A stretch of 64,000 nt of DNA from Trichosanthes cucumerina (GCA_036507285.1 CM071844.1:23443898-23507897), one strand, 5' to 3'; positions 11,778-24,971 are shown, counted from the stretch's first letter. Notes: generated by a model not told the origin, from the letters alone. Numbers and translations are program-made.

Positions 11778-12989
11778 TGATGCGTGGTGCAAGTATAATA
11801 AAATATTGCAAATACACTTCAAAATATGCAAGTATTCATAGTCATGTTACAACAAGTAATAAGTATCAAAGTATCGTCTCCACAGGGACTAGAATGTGAA
11901 TTCACCTAGTTTTGTCTTTTACAGTGAATATGAAGGAAACTCGATTTAAAATGACAAGGTTGGACAAAAGGAATTAAAAACATAAAACTAGAACAAGGCT
12001 AAAAATAAAAGCAAGGTAAAGACAAGATAACTAAAAGTAAAAGCTTGATAAATCGACTTCTCCTTTTTCCCAAGCTATTCAAATTTTATCTAGAATGAAA
12101 ATTGGTAAATCGGCTTCTCCATTTTCCCAAAAGCAGAAACGTGATGAAAATCAAGTTGGTCAAACTCAACTCTAACATTTAACAATTGAAACAACCAAAT
12201 TTCCAATACCAAGGCGCAAACAAGAACTAAACATTGAACATTAATCACATAAAGTCTCCTAGCCCTTGCCTAAGGAAAGTTAGTTCCTGATTAATACAAA
12301 AAGATAGTTGAAATTTAGCACAAACATCATAGGTCCTCTCTGGTACAAGGATTCGAACAAAAGGAGAAATATAATCTAAGGTAAAGAAAGCATAACAAAG
12401 ATCCCTCTAAAGCTTTAACTCCTTTTCTTGTTGCAACTTTTAGCCCACACAGCTCCTTTGTGCTCTTGTTCTTGCTTGTCTGCTTGGTTCCTTCAAGCCC
12501 TAATCCAAAATGAGACTCAAATGCAACCTCCTTCCAAATGACCATCATTAAGCTTATATATGGGCTCCTAAGTCAACCTAATTAGGGTTTTCTTTTGACC
12601 CAATCAATTTCCCACGTTCCCTAGCCTCCAAATGGTCAAAATAAAAAAAATCACATGCTGAAAATCTTCAAATTCACGTGAAGAGTCTCCAGGCCAAAAA
12701 TATTGCTGCAACAAAGTCAAAAAAACAACTTGCTAAAGCATTTCTGCAAAAGAGTAATTCCGATCTTTCTTTTAGCTCTTTCTTTAGCTTTTTAGCTTCC
12801 TAATCAACCAAAATAACTTCAATAAACACTAAATTATTGCTTCATTCAAGGAAGAGATTATGTTTGATACTTTATCAATTTAGAAGCAAAAATATTCAAG
12901 CAATAAGGTAAAAATGCTAAAAGACATGACATACAATAAAGTCTAGCTCCAAATTTAATAGGAAATAACTGTTCGATGAAGACTTATCA
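11778..12989. repeat. Possible gypsy LTR (1.2 kb), orientation uncertain
   Basis: Bounded by TGATGCGTGG and GACTTATCA, that is TG..CA ends. Near its left edge it has GTATCGTCTCCACAGGGACTAG, a motif that often sits near LTR ends of plant gypsy elements; a similar CGAACCACAGGGAGCAATG lies in the Athila LTR at 42,222. The five flanking bases (AAAGC and ACAAC) do not match, so no target duplication supports the limits. Confidence 0.35.
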
Positions 12990-14138
12990 ACAACACTACC
13001 CAATTAAAAACAACAACATTTCTCAATAAATAATCATTCCCATTTCATTAGTGGGGCACAAAACATGGGAGGACAGACAAACTTTTTTAAAACTAACTAA
13101 CACAACAAAAAAAAAAACACAACACAGAACTTATAAAAAACAGAAACTTAAAAGCAGAAACTAAAAAAAAAAAAAAAGCAGATTTATGTGGGGACTAGTC
13201 AAATGCCCCTCTAAGCTTCCTCAGTCGAAGCTTCTTCTTCTTCATTCTCTTCAATTTGTTGGTCTTCGTCGGGTGGAAGGAACCATGGGGTCAGCACTTC
13301 CCGAAAAGTAGGGAAAGGATCATAAGGCTGGTTTAAATTGCTTTCATGGCCAAATCACGCTTTTAATCGCTAAACGATTTCCTACAGCAATTTATATGAC
13401 TCATCTCAGAATATTGTCTTATGTGGATGTATACACATAAATTTGCAGTTTAGCAGCTAGTAAATTATCGTAAAATCTTTAGGGGCTAGTACTTTCTATC
13501 TTAACCAAATTAATTCTCAGAAAACTCAATTGGTAACCAGACAAATCTTCGGGGTATCAAAACAACATAAACTTAGAAATTTTGGAACAAAATAAATGCA
13601 ACGACAACATAGACACAGAGCATTTAAAAAAACAGAACAAAAATCGATTCGAAAGATATCTATTAATAAAAATAGGGTTCGGATCAAAGGTAATCATGTA
13701 CTTAACTACACCTTCCTTAAGTAAATACTCATGTTAATCGAATCACACACAACAAACACGAAGTTCTCCCAAATCACAGATTGAACGTTGTTTCATTCCC
13801 ATTACTTCAGCGATAATTAACCCATTGTGTTGTGTGTGCATTAGGTGAGTGTTTATCCCTAATCTACTCACTTAACTAGTTGTTAACCCTAACTATGGGG
13901 CTAGTGTGGTTTTTATGAAATCGACCCTCCATATTCTTCCCATAAATCAAGAGGACAAAGCACGAAATGGTTGGCCAAACGAAATCGAGCTAGGATTAAG
14001 CATACATAAAAACCAATCTGATTGGCCATGAAACTTACTTAACTAAATGTAGTTAAAATACAGTCATCCTCTAATCCTCACCCTTAGGTGAGTTAGTTCA
14101 CGCTCGAAAATTTTTAAAAAAAAATAGAGAGAATAGTA
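12990..14138. other. Non-coding stretch with one possible C-terminal coding scrap
   Basis: A-rich runs (13,080-13,180) are followed on the minus strand, at 13,195-13,330, by a short open stretch rich in Glu and ending in a stop, which could be the tail of a retroelement ORF. The rest (13,350-14,133) has no frame longer than about 60 codons and no recognised motif. Bases 14,134-14,138 (TAGTA) are the target copy for the solo LTR that follows. Confidence 0.3.
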
Positions 14139-15893
14139 TGATGGGATTGAATCCCGCAGCGGAAGCGACATGAATCACGATGCTCCGTTGTGTTACTTAA
14201 AATTGCACGCATCTCATGTAAACTAGGCTAAGCATAGGGAGAAAGGAAAAAATACAGAAACAAATACCTTTGAAGAACCTTTCTTTTCGTGTTCCTTCTC
14301 CCGTAATCACGATCTCAAGATCCCCGCGATCTCAAATCTACGAATCGGTCAACGAATTTGAACACTTCCACGAGGTTACACAGTTGTTCTCCGGTGGATA
14401 AGGGAGAATTGTGGGATTCCCTTTGGTTTAGGTTTTGGAGAGTGTTGAAAGAAAATGAGAGAACTTGGAAACTTGATTTCCAAAAAATGTGAGAATGAAC
14501 TAAGAATTGCTTCTTCAAGCATCCTTTTATAATAGGATGGGTTGGAGAGAAATTCTCCACCCACTTTCCATTTAACCACAAACTATATAATATGCAAATC
14601 ATATTTGCATAATTATATAGTATAAGGTACACATATCTTATTATACAAATCACATTTGCATAATGTGGGATTAAAATTGAATCACGTTCAATTTTATACA
14701 TCTCTCAAATTCAATTTCTCCAACTATACCTTAATTCCATAATTAGACAATAGTATAGTTTAATATGAATCTTATTCACATTAAACTATATATTATATCA
14801 ATTATATCTCATATAATTGACATGAATACCCTTTATGTGAATTTGGACACTACAAATTCACTCCAAACTTTATACCCTCATTAATTCCATAATTGAGCCA
14901 ACCGAGGGACCTAATGGGCCTACAGATCATGAACTCCAATGATCCGAAATTAACTGACCAAACTCTTTGATCCCGTTAATCAACATTCATTAACTACGGA
15001 GTCACTCCACTATAGACCCATAGCTACACTCTTTTCACTATAGGACAAGTTGTGCTCATCAATATAACCAATGTCCATGAGTCAACCCTTCACAGGTCGT
15101 TCTTAGTCACAACCGGGTCAAATTACCGTTTTACCCCTGTGCCTACCTCTTGATCCTTAAGTACCACTGATCCTTTAATGATCAACTTGTTTATGGTCCA
15201 ACCATAAACAACGTCCCTCTCGAGCCAATGAGAGAGTGGAGCCTCGTTATTCAAGCCCTGGAGTCAGCACTTAAGGAGGGAACAAAATCTATAGTTTTCC
15301 TAGTACGGGAACGAGTTAATTCCATCTCGTGGAATTAAGTTCCCAACTACCCACGTGGTTCTTCCCTTGAGAAGGTAGGCATATTGAGTGGCAACTCTGG
15401 CACACTCTCACCCATACTAGTCTAAGGACAACCCCCCGCAGACAGAAGTTTGTAACTCGCTCAGGATTAAGGTCGAGTCACGAATGGTCATCTACGAATT
15501 TATTAGTCCTAAACTGTTAACGGTGTTACATTAGTTGGTCTAATAATTCACGGTCTGATCTTGTACAATCTCATTGCACAAGATGCCCTCACTCGCATGT
15601 CAACTACATGAACGAGTTGGATCGCCTCGTTTGTATCAAATATAAAGTGGGTCGAATCCATAGTATTACCAGGATGAGGTTCCCAACCTTATCCATATAA
15701 TGTAGACCATTCGGATCATTTACTCGAATGTGATCCTACCTGTGTGTCCACTAATAAATATGTATGACCCTGGAGCTTAGTTTATTGGATTAAGTTTGAA
15801 ATGCGAGATACAAGATTTGATGAAAAAATAACTTTTATTTATATATACATCAAATGTTACAAATGACACGAGTTTAGGGCATATACCCCAATA
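14139..15893 (-). repeat. Solo copia LTR (minus), 1,755 bases
   Basis: Left edge TGATGGGATTG..GCAGCGGAAG and right edge ATATACCCCAATA match, in reverse, the LTR ends of this copia group (the CA terminus has decayed). Flanking pentamers TAGTA (14,134-14,138) and GAGTA (15,894-15,898) match at four of five bases. No internal region adjoins, so LTR-LTR recombination probably removed it. Confidence 0.85.
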
Positions 15894-16233
15894 GAGTAAA
15901 TGTTCATTTCAGAAATAATAAACTTTATTAAATGACTACAAAATAAAGGACAAGAGAAGAATGTTGCTCCAAGTCTTCCGCTTTAGCTCCAAGGGAAGCT
16001 CTGACAAGGAACTTTTCATTTTTGTGCAGAACATTTTCACTTCGACAGCTTATCGCAAAAGACTTTTTCCTTCTTTCCGTACAAATCTTTTTTCCTAAAA
16101 ATTGTCACACCTCCAAAAATGAAAAACTCTCATCCTTTAATTGCGGCTACCCTAATCCCATTCCTCTCTTTTTCGACAAATCAGGGTTGAATAGACGTTT
16201 TATCCATATGGCAGCAGCTCTGCGAATAACTGG
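15894..16233. other. Unassigned AT-rich stretch
   Basis: Lies between a solo LTR and the CACTA-type end. A 94-codon plus frame (16,022-16,306) runs across the transposon end and shows no known domain, so it is not called a gene. Confidence 0.3.
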
Positions 16234-16254
16234 CATTACAAGAAATAATCGTTT

Positions 16255-16480
16255 TAGCGACGAAATGCCAGGGACGAAAAACTATATGTCGCATAGCTTG
16301 CGATGAAAAAGCTAAAGCGTCACAAGGTTTGTGACGAAAATAGAAAAAACGTCACAAGACTTACGACGAAACAACTAAAGCGTCGCAAAGCTTGCGATGG
16401 AAGAACTTAAACGCCGCATGACGTGCGACAAACAAACAAATTGGCGCACACATTCCTACGAACAGGGGCTAGTGTCGCAT
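16255..16480 (+). repeat. Subterminal repeats of the left CACTA-type element
   Basis: A short unit of the form GCGACGAAA or AAAGCGTCGCAAAGCTTGCGAC recurs about five times in both orientations (for example 16,256, 16,290, 16,316, 16,359, 16,378). Such arrays near the ends are where CACTA transposase binds. No purifying constraint can be seen from one copy. Confidence 0.6.
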
Positions 16481-16626
16481 AAGAGTTTTTTACAACACTT
16501 TTTAGATTTCATTTTCGTTTTCATTTTGCATTTCCCTCCATTTCATTTCACTATACACACAGGAGAACTTCGGAGGGGGGGACTCGATAATGCACATTTA
16601 TTTGAAGCACACCGGAAAGTCACCAG

Positions 16627-19600
16627 TGTTGGAGTGTATGCCTTAATCTCGTGTAGTTTGTAATATTTGATGTTTTAATAAATAAAAGTTATTTATTCAA
16701 ACTTTGTGTCTCGCATATTTTTATAAACTTAATCCAATAAACTAAGCTCCAAGGTCATATCTTTTGAGAGAACTATAACTTGAACGGTGTGTAATGGACA
16801 CACGGGGAGAATCACGTTCGAGTTAATGACCCGAACGATCTACATTATATGGATAGGTTAGAAACCTCATCCTGGTTACACTGTGGATGCGACCCGATTT
16901 GTATTAGATACAAACGAGGTGATCCATCTCGTTCATGTGGTTGACATGCGAGTAGGGGCATCCTGTGCAATAAGATTGTACAAGACCAGACCGTTAATTA
17001 TTAGACCTACTGATGTAACACCGTTAACAGTATAAGACTAATAACTTAGTAGATGACCATTAGTGACTCATTCTTAATCCTGAGCGTGTTACGGACTCCT
17101 ATCTATAGGGGTTTGTCCTTTGTCTAGTACGGGTGAGGGTGGCCACAGTTGCTCACCCAATATACCTAACTTCTTGAGGACAGGACCACGTGGGGAGCTG
17201 AAAACTTTTCGCAAGATGAAATTCACTTGTTCCCGAATTAGGAAAACTAGAGGGGTTGTTTGTTGGGATTTTTGTCCTAATCTCGTGTTTGTAAATTACT
17301 GTTTGAAAATAATAAGAGTTATTTATTTCATTACTTTGTGTCTCGCAATATTTATAAACTTTTCCAATAAACTAAGCTCCAGGGTCATTGAATTTATGAG
17401 AGAACTAGAACTTGAACGGTGTGTAGTGGACACACAGGGAGGATCACGTTCGAGTTAATGACCGAACGGTCTCGATATATGGATAGGGTTGGAGACCTAA
17501 TCCTGGATACACTTGTGGATGCGACCATTTGTATTAGATACAAACGAGGTGATCCGAGTCGTTCATGTGGTTGACATGCGAGTGGGGGCATTCATGCAAA
17601 TGAGATTGTACAAGACCGGGTGTGAATTATTAGACCTCACGATGTAACACAGATTTGTGATGAGGACTAATAACTTCGTAGATGACCATTAGTGACTCGA
17701 CACGAATCGTGAGCGTGTTACGGACTCACATCTGCGAAGTGCGTCCTTTGACTAAAATACGGGTGAAGGTGGTCACGATTACTCACCCAATATGCCTATC
17801 TTCTAAGGGACGGGACCAAGTAGGTAGCCGGGAACTTAACTACGCGAGATGGAATTCACTCGTTCCGCTTTTAGGGAAACTAGAGGATTATTCCTTTAAA
17901 TCTTGTCTCCGGGGCTTGGACAACGGCGCCCACCTTCTCACCGGCTTTGAGAAGGGTGTTGTGTATGGTTGGACCATCACAATATGTTGTTCATTAGAGG
18001 AGCGGTGGGGACTTAAGGAACAAGAGGTGACACACGATGGTAAAGCGGTAATTTGACCCGATGCGTGTCTCACGAACAACTTTGTGAAGGATCGACTCAT
18101 GGGTATTGGTTATATCGGTGGACATGTAATATTCTCGGTGACGGGAGTGCGACTACGGGCTATAGTGGAGTGTTCTTGTAGCTAATGAATGTTGATTAAC
18201 AAGGTCAAAGAGTTTGACAGTTAATCTCGGATCATTGGAGCCCGCCATTTGTAGGTCCATTAGGTCCTCGGTTGGCTCAATCAGGTTAAAAGAAGGGTTA
18301 ATGTTTTGGTATGAAATTGAAGTGTTCAATTTCACTTAAAGGGCATTTATGTCATTTATATGAGATATGAATGATATAATATATAGTTTAATGTGAATGA
18401 GATTCATAATAAACTATAGGTTAGCCTAATTGTTGAATTAGGGCTAATTGGAGAAATTAATTGAGAGAAATTAAATTGGACGTGATTCAATTTAATTAAT
18501 CCACAATTATTGCAAATGAGATTTGCAATATGAGGATATGAGATATCTTATATTATGTGGTTATGCAAATGAGATTTGCATAACCTATGGTTGTGGTATA
18601 GTGGTAATAATGTGGAGATTTTAACTCCATCATTCCCACTATTTAAACCCTTCTTGCAAGAAGGATTGTATGCAACACTCTCATTTTTTGGATTCTCACC
18701 CAAAAAGAAGAGTTTCTCTCAACACTTTTCTCTCAAATCTCCTCCCTTTCCAAAACAAAAGAGTCCCACAACTCTCCTTCTTCCAAAGGAAGAACAACCG
18801 AGAAGGCTTTTGGTAGTGTTCAGATTCTGTTCGAGGGAAGTGTTTGTTGAGATCGAGAAGCACGAAGTGTTCGTGATCAAGGAAGATTTTTGAAGAATTG
18901 TCTACCACAAGTAAGTACATTCTTCTCGCTGTAAATTCTTCCTCTGTTGCATGTTTAGCTTAGATCTAAGAGTTAGATCATTTTGACAAAATTCAAGTAG
19001 TGTAATGATACCATGACGATTCGATCGTCTTCCGCTGCGCGGAATTTTCATTCCCTTCATTGTTCCCTTAAGTGTTGTCTCCAAGGCTTGGACAACGGGC
19101 ACCCACCCTCTCACTGGCCCGAGAGGGATGTTGTTCATGGTTGGACCATGTAACGTAGTTATTCATTAGAGGAGCAGTGGGACTTAAGGAGCAAGAGGTA
19201 GACATAGGGGTAAAATGGTAATTTAACCAAGCTGTGACTACGAACAACCAGTGAAAGGAAGACTCACGGGTATTGGTTATATCGATGGACACAACTTGTC
19301 CTATAGTGATGGGAGTCCAGCTACGGGATTTAGTGGAGTGTTACCGTAGCAAATGAATGTTGAATAACCCGGTCAAAGAGTTTGACAGGTTAATCTCGGA
19401 GCATTGTAGCTCGTCATCTGTAGGTCCATTAGGTCACTCGGTTGGCTCAAATTGGACAAATTGAGGGTTTACAGTTTGGTGTGGATTTGAAGTGTTCAAA
19501 TTCATTAATTGGGTAATTATAGTATTTATATGTGATATAGTTAACATAATATATGGTTTAATGTGAATGAGATTCATAATAAACTATAGTATAGCCTAAT

Positions 19601-20242
19601 CGATTAATTAGTGCTAATTGGAGAAATTGAATTGAGAAAAATTAAATTGAATGTGATTCAATTCCACAATTATGCAAATGAGATTTGTATAATAAGGTAT
19701 GAGATACCTTATATTATGTGATATGCAAATATGATTTGCATATCATATGGTTGTGGTAAAACGGTGAATTGGTGGAAGTTTTAACTCCACCACACACACC
19801 ATTATATAAAGGCTTTGTGGGAAGCTTTTGTTAGATCACTTGTCATTTTTTAGATTTTGGTATCTAAGAGAAACTCCCCTCTCTAAAAAAGCTCTCTCTC
19901 AATTCTCATCTTTTCTCTCCAAATCCAAAACCAAGGGGCGTTTCACCACTCTCCCTCAACCTCCCGAGACAACTGAGAAGACCCTTTGGAAGTGTCACTG
20001 TTGTTGGATTCGAGGGGCGAGATCGTTGAGATCGTTGGTTCGAGGGAATTCGTGACCAGAGGAGCAAAAGCGTCGAAAAAGAGTTTTTCAACAAGTAAGT
20101 AACAAATTACTTTCTGTTTTTCTTCTCTTTAAGCATGTTTAACTTAGAATGTATATGATATCTTTGATTTAAAGAAATTGCTTTCACAACGAATCAACGA
20201 CATTTCACGATGTCTTTCGTTGAGGAAAATCGATTCCCTTAA
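16627..20242 (+). repeat. Solo copia LTR (plus), interrupted by a second solo LTR
   Basis: Starts TGTTGGAGTGTATGCC and ends CGATTCCCTTAA. Target copies ACCAG lie at 16,622-16,626 and 20,243-20,247, a perfect match. Its own sequence is 16,627-17,260 plus 19,065-20,242, about 1.8 kb. Joining the flanks restores continuous transposon sequence with an AAGTCACC repeat across the junction. Confidence 0.9.
17261..19059 (+). repeat. Solo copia LTR nested in the previous LTR, 1,799 bases
   Basis: Starts TGTTGGGATTTTTGTCC, ends TTTTCATTCCCTTCA, and is flanked by TTGTT at 17,256-17,260 and 19,060-19,064. Removing it and one TTGTT rejoins GAGGGGTTGTT to CCCTTAAGTG, as found uninterrupted at 1380-1397 in E1. 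It belongs to the same subfamily as the E3 LTRs. The TATA-like ACTATTTAAACC is at about 18,647. The middle (17,460-18,140) carries dense odd differences from its relatives. Confidence 0.93.
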
Positions 20243-22555
20243 ACCAGAAAGTCACCGAAAAGTCGTCGGAGAGTCCCCGTTTTTCTTCATCCTCTTCGTA
20301 GGCTTGATTTAGAAAGATTTGTATGTACTTTTACTTGATTTTCTTCTCATTTTTAATCCATTTTAGTTGGGTTAGAATTTCATTTACTAAAGTTATTAAT
20401 CCTTTGTTTATTTTGTGTAGAAACTTCGTTGATAAAGTTTGATTTGTTCTTAATCTCTTTTATTGGATTGTATGTTTTTGGAGATGTTTTATGTATTTAA
20501 AATATAATATGGATTAAATTTAGATATTATTTTCATAGTTTTATGAATAAAAAAGTCTATTGAACTTATTGAATTTATGTTTGTGCTTTTTCTAGATAAT
20601 GTAGTTGTGATAGTAGTGGATTACTTTCGAGAAGGTTTGTGTGTACTTTTTTGGTAGATTACTTTGGATTTTTCTTTTCATTTTCAATATCTTTTGTTTG
20701 GGTTTTAGAATGTAATTTAACTAAGACTATTTCTCTTTGTTTTCTTCCCATTTTTCAATATCTTTTGTTTGTTTTGGTGTAAAAATTTTGTTGATAAAGG
20801 TTGCATTTGTTCTTGGTCAAATACTTGGAGGTAAGTAAAATACTTGTGTATTTTTGGAGATGTCTTATGTATTTAAAATAATTAATGGATTAAAGTGTTA
20901 TTAAATTAGGGATGCCTTATGTATTTGATATCTCCCAAGGAAAGTAACAAATTGTGATTGGAAGACTATTCATGTGGATGAGTATATTGTGTTTAATTAA
21001 AGTTTGGATTTAGATGTTATTTTCTTAGTTTATGATTAAAAAGAGTCTATTGAATCTATTGAGTTTATGCTTGTGTTTTTTAATTAGAAAATGTGGTTGG
21101 AGTAGTGGATTGTGATTGTTAGGTATATTATGATTTCTTTTAGTGAATATAATTAGATGCAACACAAAGTATGAAAGATGATTTGTAGTGCAATGAGGAT
21201 GAAAAAGATTTGTACACATCGGTGAAGATTTGTAGTGCAGTGAGTATGAAAAAGATTTGCACACATCGGTGAACTTTTAGAAAGATTTACTGAAGCAAGT
21301 CCGTCACTTAATAAGCTATGTTTTTATAAATTTGAAATTATTTACTTATTGATTTATAAATATTTTTGAAATTGTCTTAACCATTTAGTGATTATGGTTC
21401 TTTTTTAAATTTTTGGATTGAGTATATGGTTATATAGTTGTCGGAATTCTAATTATGTTTGAGACTTCGATTTTGATTATATAGAGAGAGTATATGTTTA
21501 TGTTGTTTGTGGTAGTAGGGTCTTTTTTTTTTTATCATTAGAAATATTGTGGCAAAATTATGTTGCGTATGATTTAGAGGAGGGAGAGAGGAAGACTTAT
21601 GTATATTGAAAAAATGAAAATGATTTAGAGAGAGATGGGAGAGGGAGAGAAGTGGGGAGGGGAAAAGTTATGTATATTGACAAGAAAAGTGACTTTTAAG
21701 CTTTTTGAGAGGAGGGAGTGAGAGTACATATTTGTGTTGATGATAGTAGTAGGTTTTTTCTTTATTATTAGATATATTGTGGGTTTCTTTGCAAAATTAT
21801 GTTGAATGTGATTTAGAGAGGAGAAGACGTGTCATATTAGTTAAAATTATGGAAAATTGTAAAAAAATGGGTCATTTAGGTTTTATGTTTGCAAAAAAGG
21901 ACCCCTCTTTAAAAATGATTATTTTGGACCCTAAGGTAATGTGAAAAGATTGTAATACCCTCCATTGTTAAGAAAAAAGGAAAAAGAAAATTTGAAAACT
22001 CATAACGTTATTTCCCTTGTTCTCTTACTCTCTCCACTTGGAATTTGACCTCACCGATCATCATTGCAATTGTAGCTGTAAAAGGAATGAAATCACGACA
22101 AGCGAGTGTGAAACATGTTTTTTGGTTGATTTCTAGGGTTTAATATGAGTTTTTTGAATGAATCTGTAAATTAGGAACAAAGATAGTGATTTCGATTTGT
22201 TCTTTGTGTTTGAATCCGTTTGAACTTGATTTCGTTAAGTTTTATAGGTGTTATTGAGGATTTGGTTGAAAAAACGGTGGGTCGGTGCACTTTCTAGACT
22301 TTCTACGATCGAAAACGATGAAACTCGACTAGAATCGCGATCGGGATTCATCGTTTTCGGTATCGAGATTCTGGGACGCTAACCGAGTTTCCATTAAATA
22401 AAAACTCGGTCGGAATATCGAGTTCACTTGATACCAGGATCGAGTATACCCTATATCCCAACCGAGATTTTAAGCAGTTTTCTAAAAAAAATTTATATTA
22501 GTTTCCCTTTGTTTATTTATCCATTTGTAATATATTGTTTATAAATTACACATGA
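20243..22555 (+). other. Non-coding interior of the CACTA-type element
   Basis: T-rich plus strand, intron-like, with short runs of G and A near 21,570-21,720. No exon could be set except the one that follows. It contains a degenerate direct duplication: 20,473-20,621 recurs as 20,851-20,896 plus 21,009-21,110. It also has a 47-bp tandem repeat (21,180-21,273). Confidence 0.45.
21180..21273 (+). repeat. Tandem duplication, 2 x 47 bases
   Basis: The unit beginning GATTTGTAGTGCA and ending CACATCGGTGAA is present twice in direct, adjacent order (21,180-21,226 and 21,227-21,273) with four differences. Confidence 0.85.
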
Positions 22556-22994
22556 ATGGATATGGTTAATAAAATTCCATTCGATTGTCATTTTCTTGCT
22601 GCATTGACATGTTGTTCTCACTTTGGTAGAACTAGTAATAATATTAAGTCAAAACTTACCCCAATTCAATTAGAGTTGTTTAAGCAAACATCCTTTGGCC
22701 CTCTATTAGATACTTCTATTATTTTTAATGATCAGTTAGTCCACTATATTCTTCTTAGGGAGATTAATAAAAGTAGGTAGGATGTTATGAGTTTTAACTT
22801 GTTAGGGAATAAAGTTTCTTTTGGAAAGGCAGAGTTCAATCTGATATGCGGACTTAAACATGGTAATAGACCCTTAAAGAAGAATGTATTCAGTCATAGA
22901 CTTAGAAAATTATATTTGAGGGATAATGGAGCAATGAGGGGAGAGGAATTAGATAAATTATTCCCCACCATGCAATTTGAGAACGATGAAATTG
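22556..22994 (+). pseudogene. DUF1985-type exon with one stop codon
   Basis: Two frames, 22,556-22,780 and 22,787-23,005, are in the same phase and separated only by an in-frame TAG at 22,778-22,780. Read across the stop they give about 146 codons. The second part (NLLGNKVSFGKAEFNLICGLKHG) resembles the DUF1985 domain found N-terminal to Ulp1-type proteases in plant transposon-carried genes. A splice-donor-like G|GTAAGA at 22,994-22,999 suggests the exon ends there; the stop in the open frame lies 6 bases further. The copia LTR at 23,017 cuts the following intron, so the rest of the gene is missing. Function of DUF1985 is unknown. Confidence 0.65.
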
Positions 22995-23016
22995 GTAAGA
23001 TTTGATATCACCTTAA

Positions 23017-24971
23017 TGAAGGGAATTGAATCCCCATGAGCAACGGAAATGTGGTAATTGGAACGTAACTTGCTTGATTGTTTTTATTTACTCCAAAAAC
23101 TCATACATTGGCAAAATACATAGATAAGCATATTAGACTAATTAAGCATGGATTAAAGAAATTAAACACATGTTGTGCATAACTTAAACTATAAGGAATT
23201 AGTAATATACCTTTCTAGTTTTCACACAACAACTCCTTACTTCTCGAAAATGCACAGTACAACAACACCAACAAAATTCTTCTCCTTTGTATAACAGAAC
23301 ACTACCAACAGGAAAACTTTTTATGACTCTGAGTTCTACTTATATCAATCCTTGGTGTGAAGGATTCCAACTATTGGAAGAGGAAGGGAATAGGTTGAGA
23401 GAGAATTCTTGTGATTGATCCTTCAAAATCTCCTGTCTACCAAAAGCAGACGAAGAAGAAGAAACCAGAGGGAGCCTTGGAGCCTTCTCCTACTCCCTAT
23501 CGATAGGGAATTGGAGGGAAGTGGGGAACGTGTCACACGTTTTCCTTTTTTCTTTTTTTTTTATTTGTATAATTTAATAATTAATTATCAAACCAATTAA
23601 TTAAATTATATTTAATTAACATTAAATTAAATATCATATATTTAATTAAGATTAAATCACATTTAATCAATATTCCCTCTAACCTATAATTTTAATGTAC
23701 ATCTTATGAACATTAAATTTAACCTATAGTTTTAAATATGAATCTTATTCACATTTAATTAATATTTGAACTCTTTCAAATATTTAATTCTTTCATATAA
23801 TTTAATATGAATCATATTCAAGTTAAATTTATAATATAAAGTTTTAGAACTTTATATTATAATGTATTTGTATACATTAATGTTTATTCCCTAATTGAAT
23901 TTGAATATTTCAAATTCGAAAGATCTAAGAACCCTTTACGAGCTAGAAGGTAGACCTAATGGACCTATAGATCAGAAGCTCCAACGATACGAGATTATTC
24001 GGTTAATCTCATTAACCTCCTAATCAACATTCATTAACTGCAAAAACACTCCACTAAAGTCTCGCAGTTGCACTCTTCTCACTGCAGATATATTTCTGTG
24101 TTCATGGATATTGACCAACAATAGCAAGTCAATCATTCACGAATGTTCGTAACACCAGTTTGGTCAAATTATCGTTTTACCCCTGGGTTATATCTTTTAC
24201 CTTAAGTCTCACTGCTCCTCTAATGAACAACTTGTTTGTGGTCTTACCAACAAGCAGAAGTCACTCTCGAGATAATGAGAGGGTCGGACCCTTTGTTCAA
24301 GTCTCGGAGACACCACTTAAGGGATCATTCGTCTACTTACCCTAATAAGCGGGAAGGAGTGAATTTCATCTTGTTAGGTTAAGTCCCCAGCTGCCTGCTC
24401 GGTCTTGTCCCCAAGAAGGTAGGCTTATTGAGTCGGCGACTCAGGCCATTCTCACCCATACTAGTCAAAGGACAATCTCTCGTAAACAGGAGTTCGTAAC
24501 CTACTCAGGATTGAGACCAAGTTGCCTAGATCATCCTATTGAAATAGAAGCCTAACTAGTTAACGAAGTTATACCTAGTGGTTATTATTTCGTTGTTCGG
24601 TCTTATGCAATCTCATCACATAGGATATCTCCACTCACATGTCGTCTACACGAACACTTTAGGATCATTGTGTTTGTATCACATACAAAGTGGGTCATAT
24701 CCATAGTATTACCAGGGTAAGGTGCCCAAGCCTTATCCCCTTACTATAGACCCTTTAAGCTGTATCTCGAACTGAGATCCTTATATGTACACTACATTCA
24801 GTTCAAGAGACAATATTACAACCTTGGATGCTAGTTTATTGGATTTAGGGTTAATTTAAGGTAATGTAGTAAATAATGATAAACAATAACTCTTTACTGA
24901 AAATAATAACTCTATATTTATAATTAGAGCATTATTTACAAACTACGAGTTTTAGGGCATAAAACCCAACA
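23017..24971 (-). repeat. 3' LTR of E2
   Basis: Left edge TGAAGGGAATTGAATCCCC, right edge TTTTAGGGCATAAAACCCAACA, so on the minus strand it starts TGTTGGGTTTTATGCCC and ends CCCTTCA. Length is 1,955 bases. Confidence 0.92.

Larger units (their letters stand above)
16234..23016 (+). mobile_element. CACTA-type DNA transposon, left part, truncated
   Basis: Begins CATTACAAGAAATAATCG, one base off the CACTACAAGAAA end common in plant CACTA (En/Spm) elements. Subterminal repeats follow, then a non-coding stretch and a DUF1985 exon. It ends abruptly at the LTR edge at 23,017, and no matching right end lies in the window. Two nested solo LTRs (16,627-20,242) were inserted in it. DUF1985 and Ulp1-like genes are known passengers of plant CACTA and Mutator-like elements, which supports the call. 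A Mutator-like element is the alternative. Confidence 0.6.

Noticed and set aside
11778..12989. A well-defined solo gypsy LTR
   Set aside because: TG..CA ends exist but the flanking pentamers differ and no primer site or polypurine tract adjoins; kept only as a low-confidence repeat.
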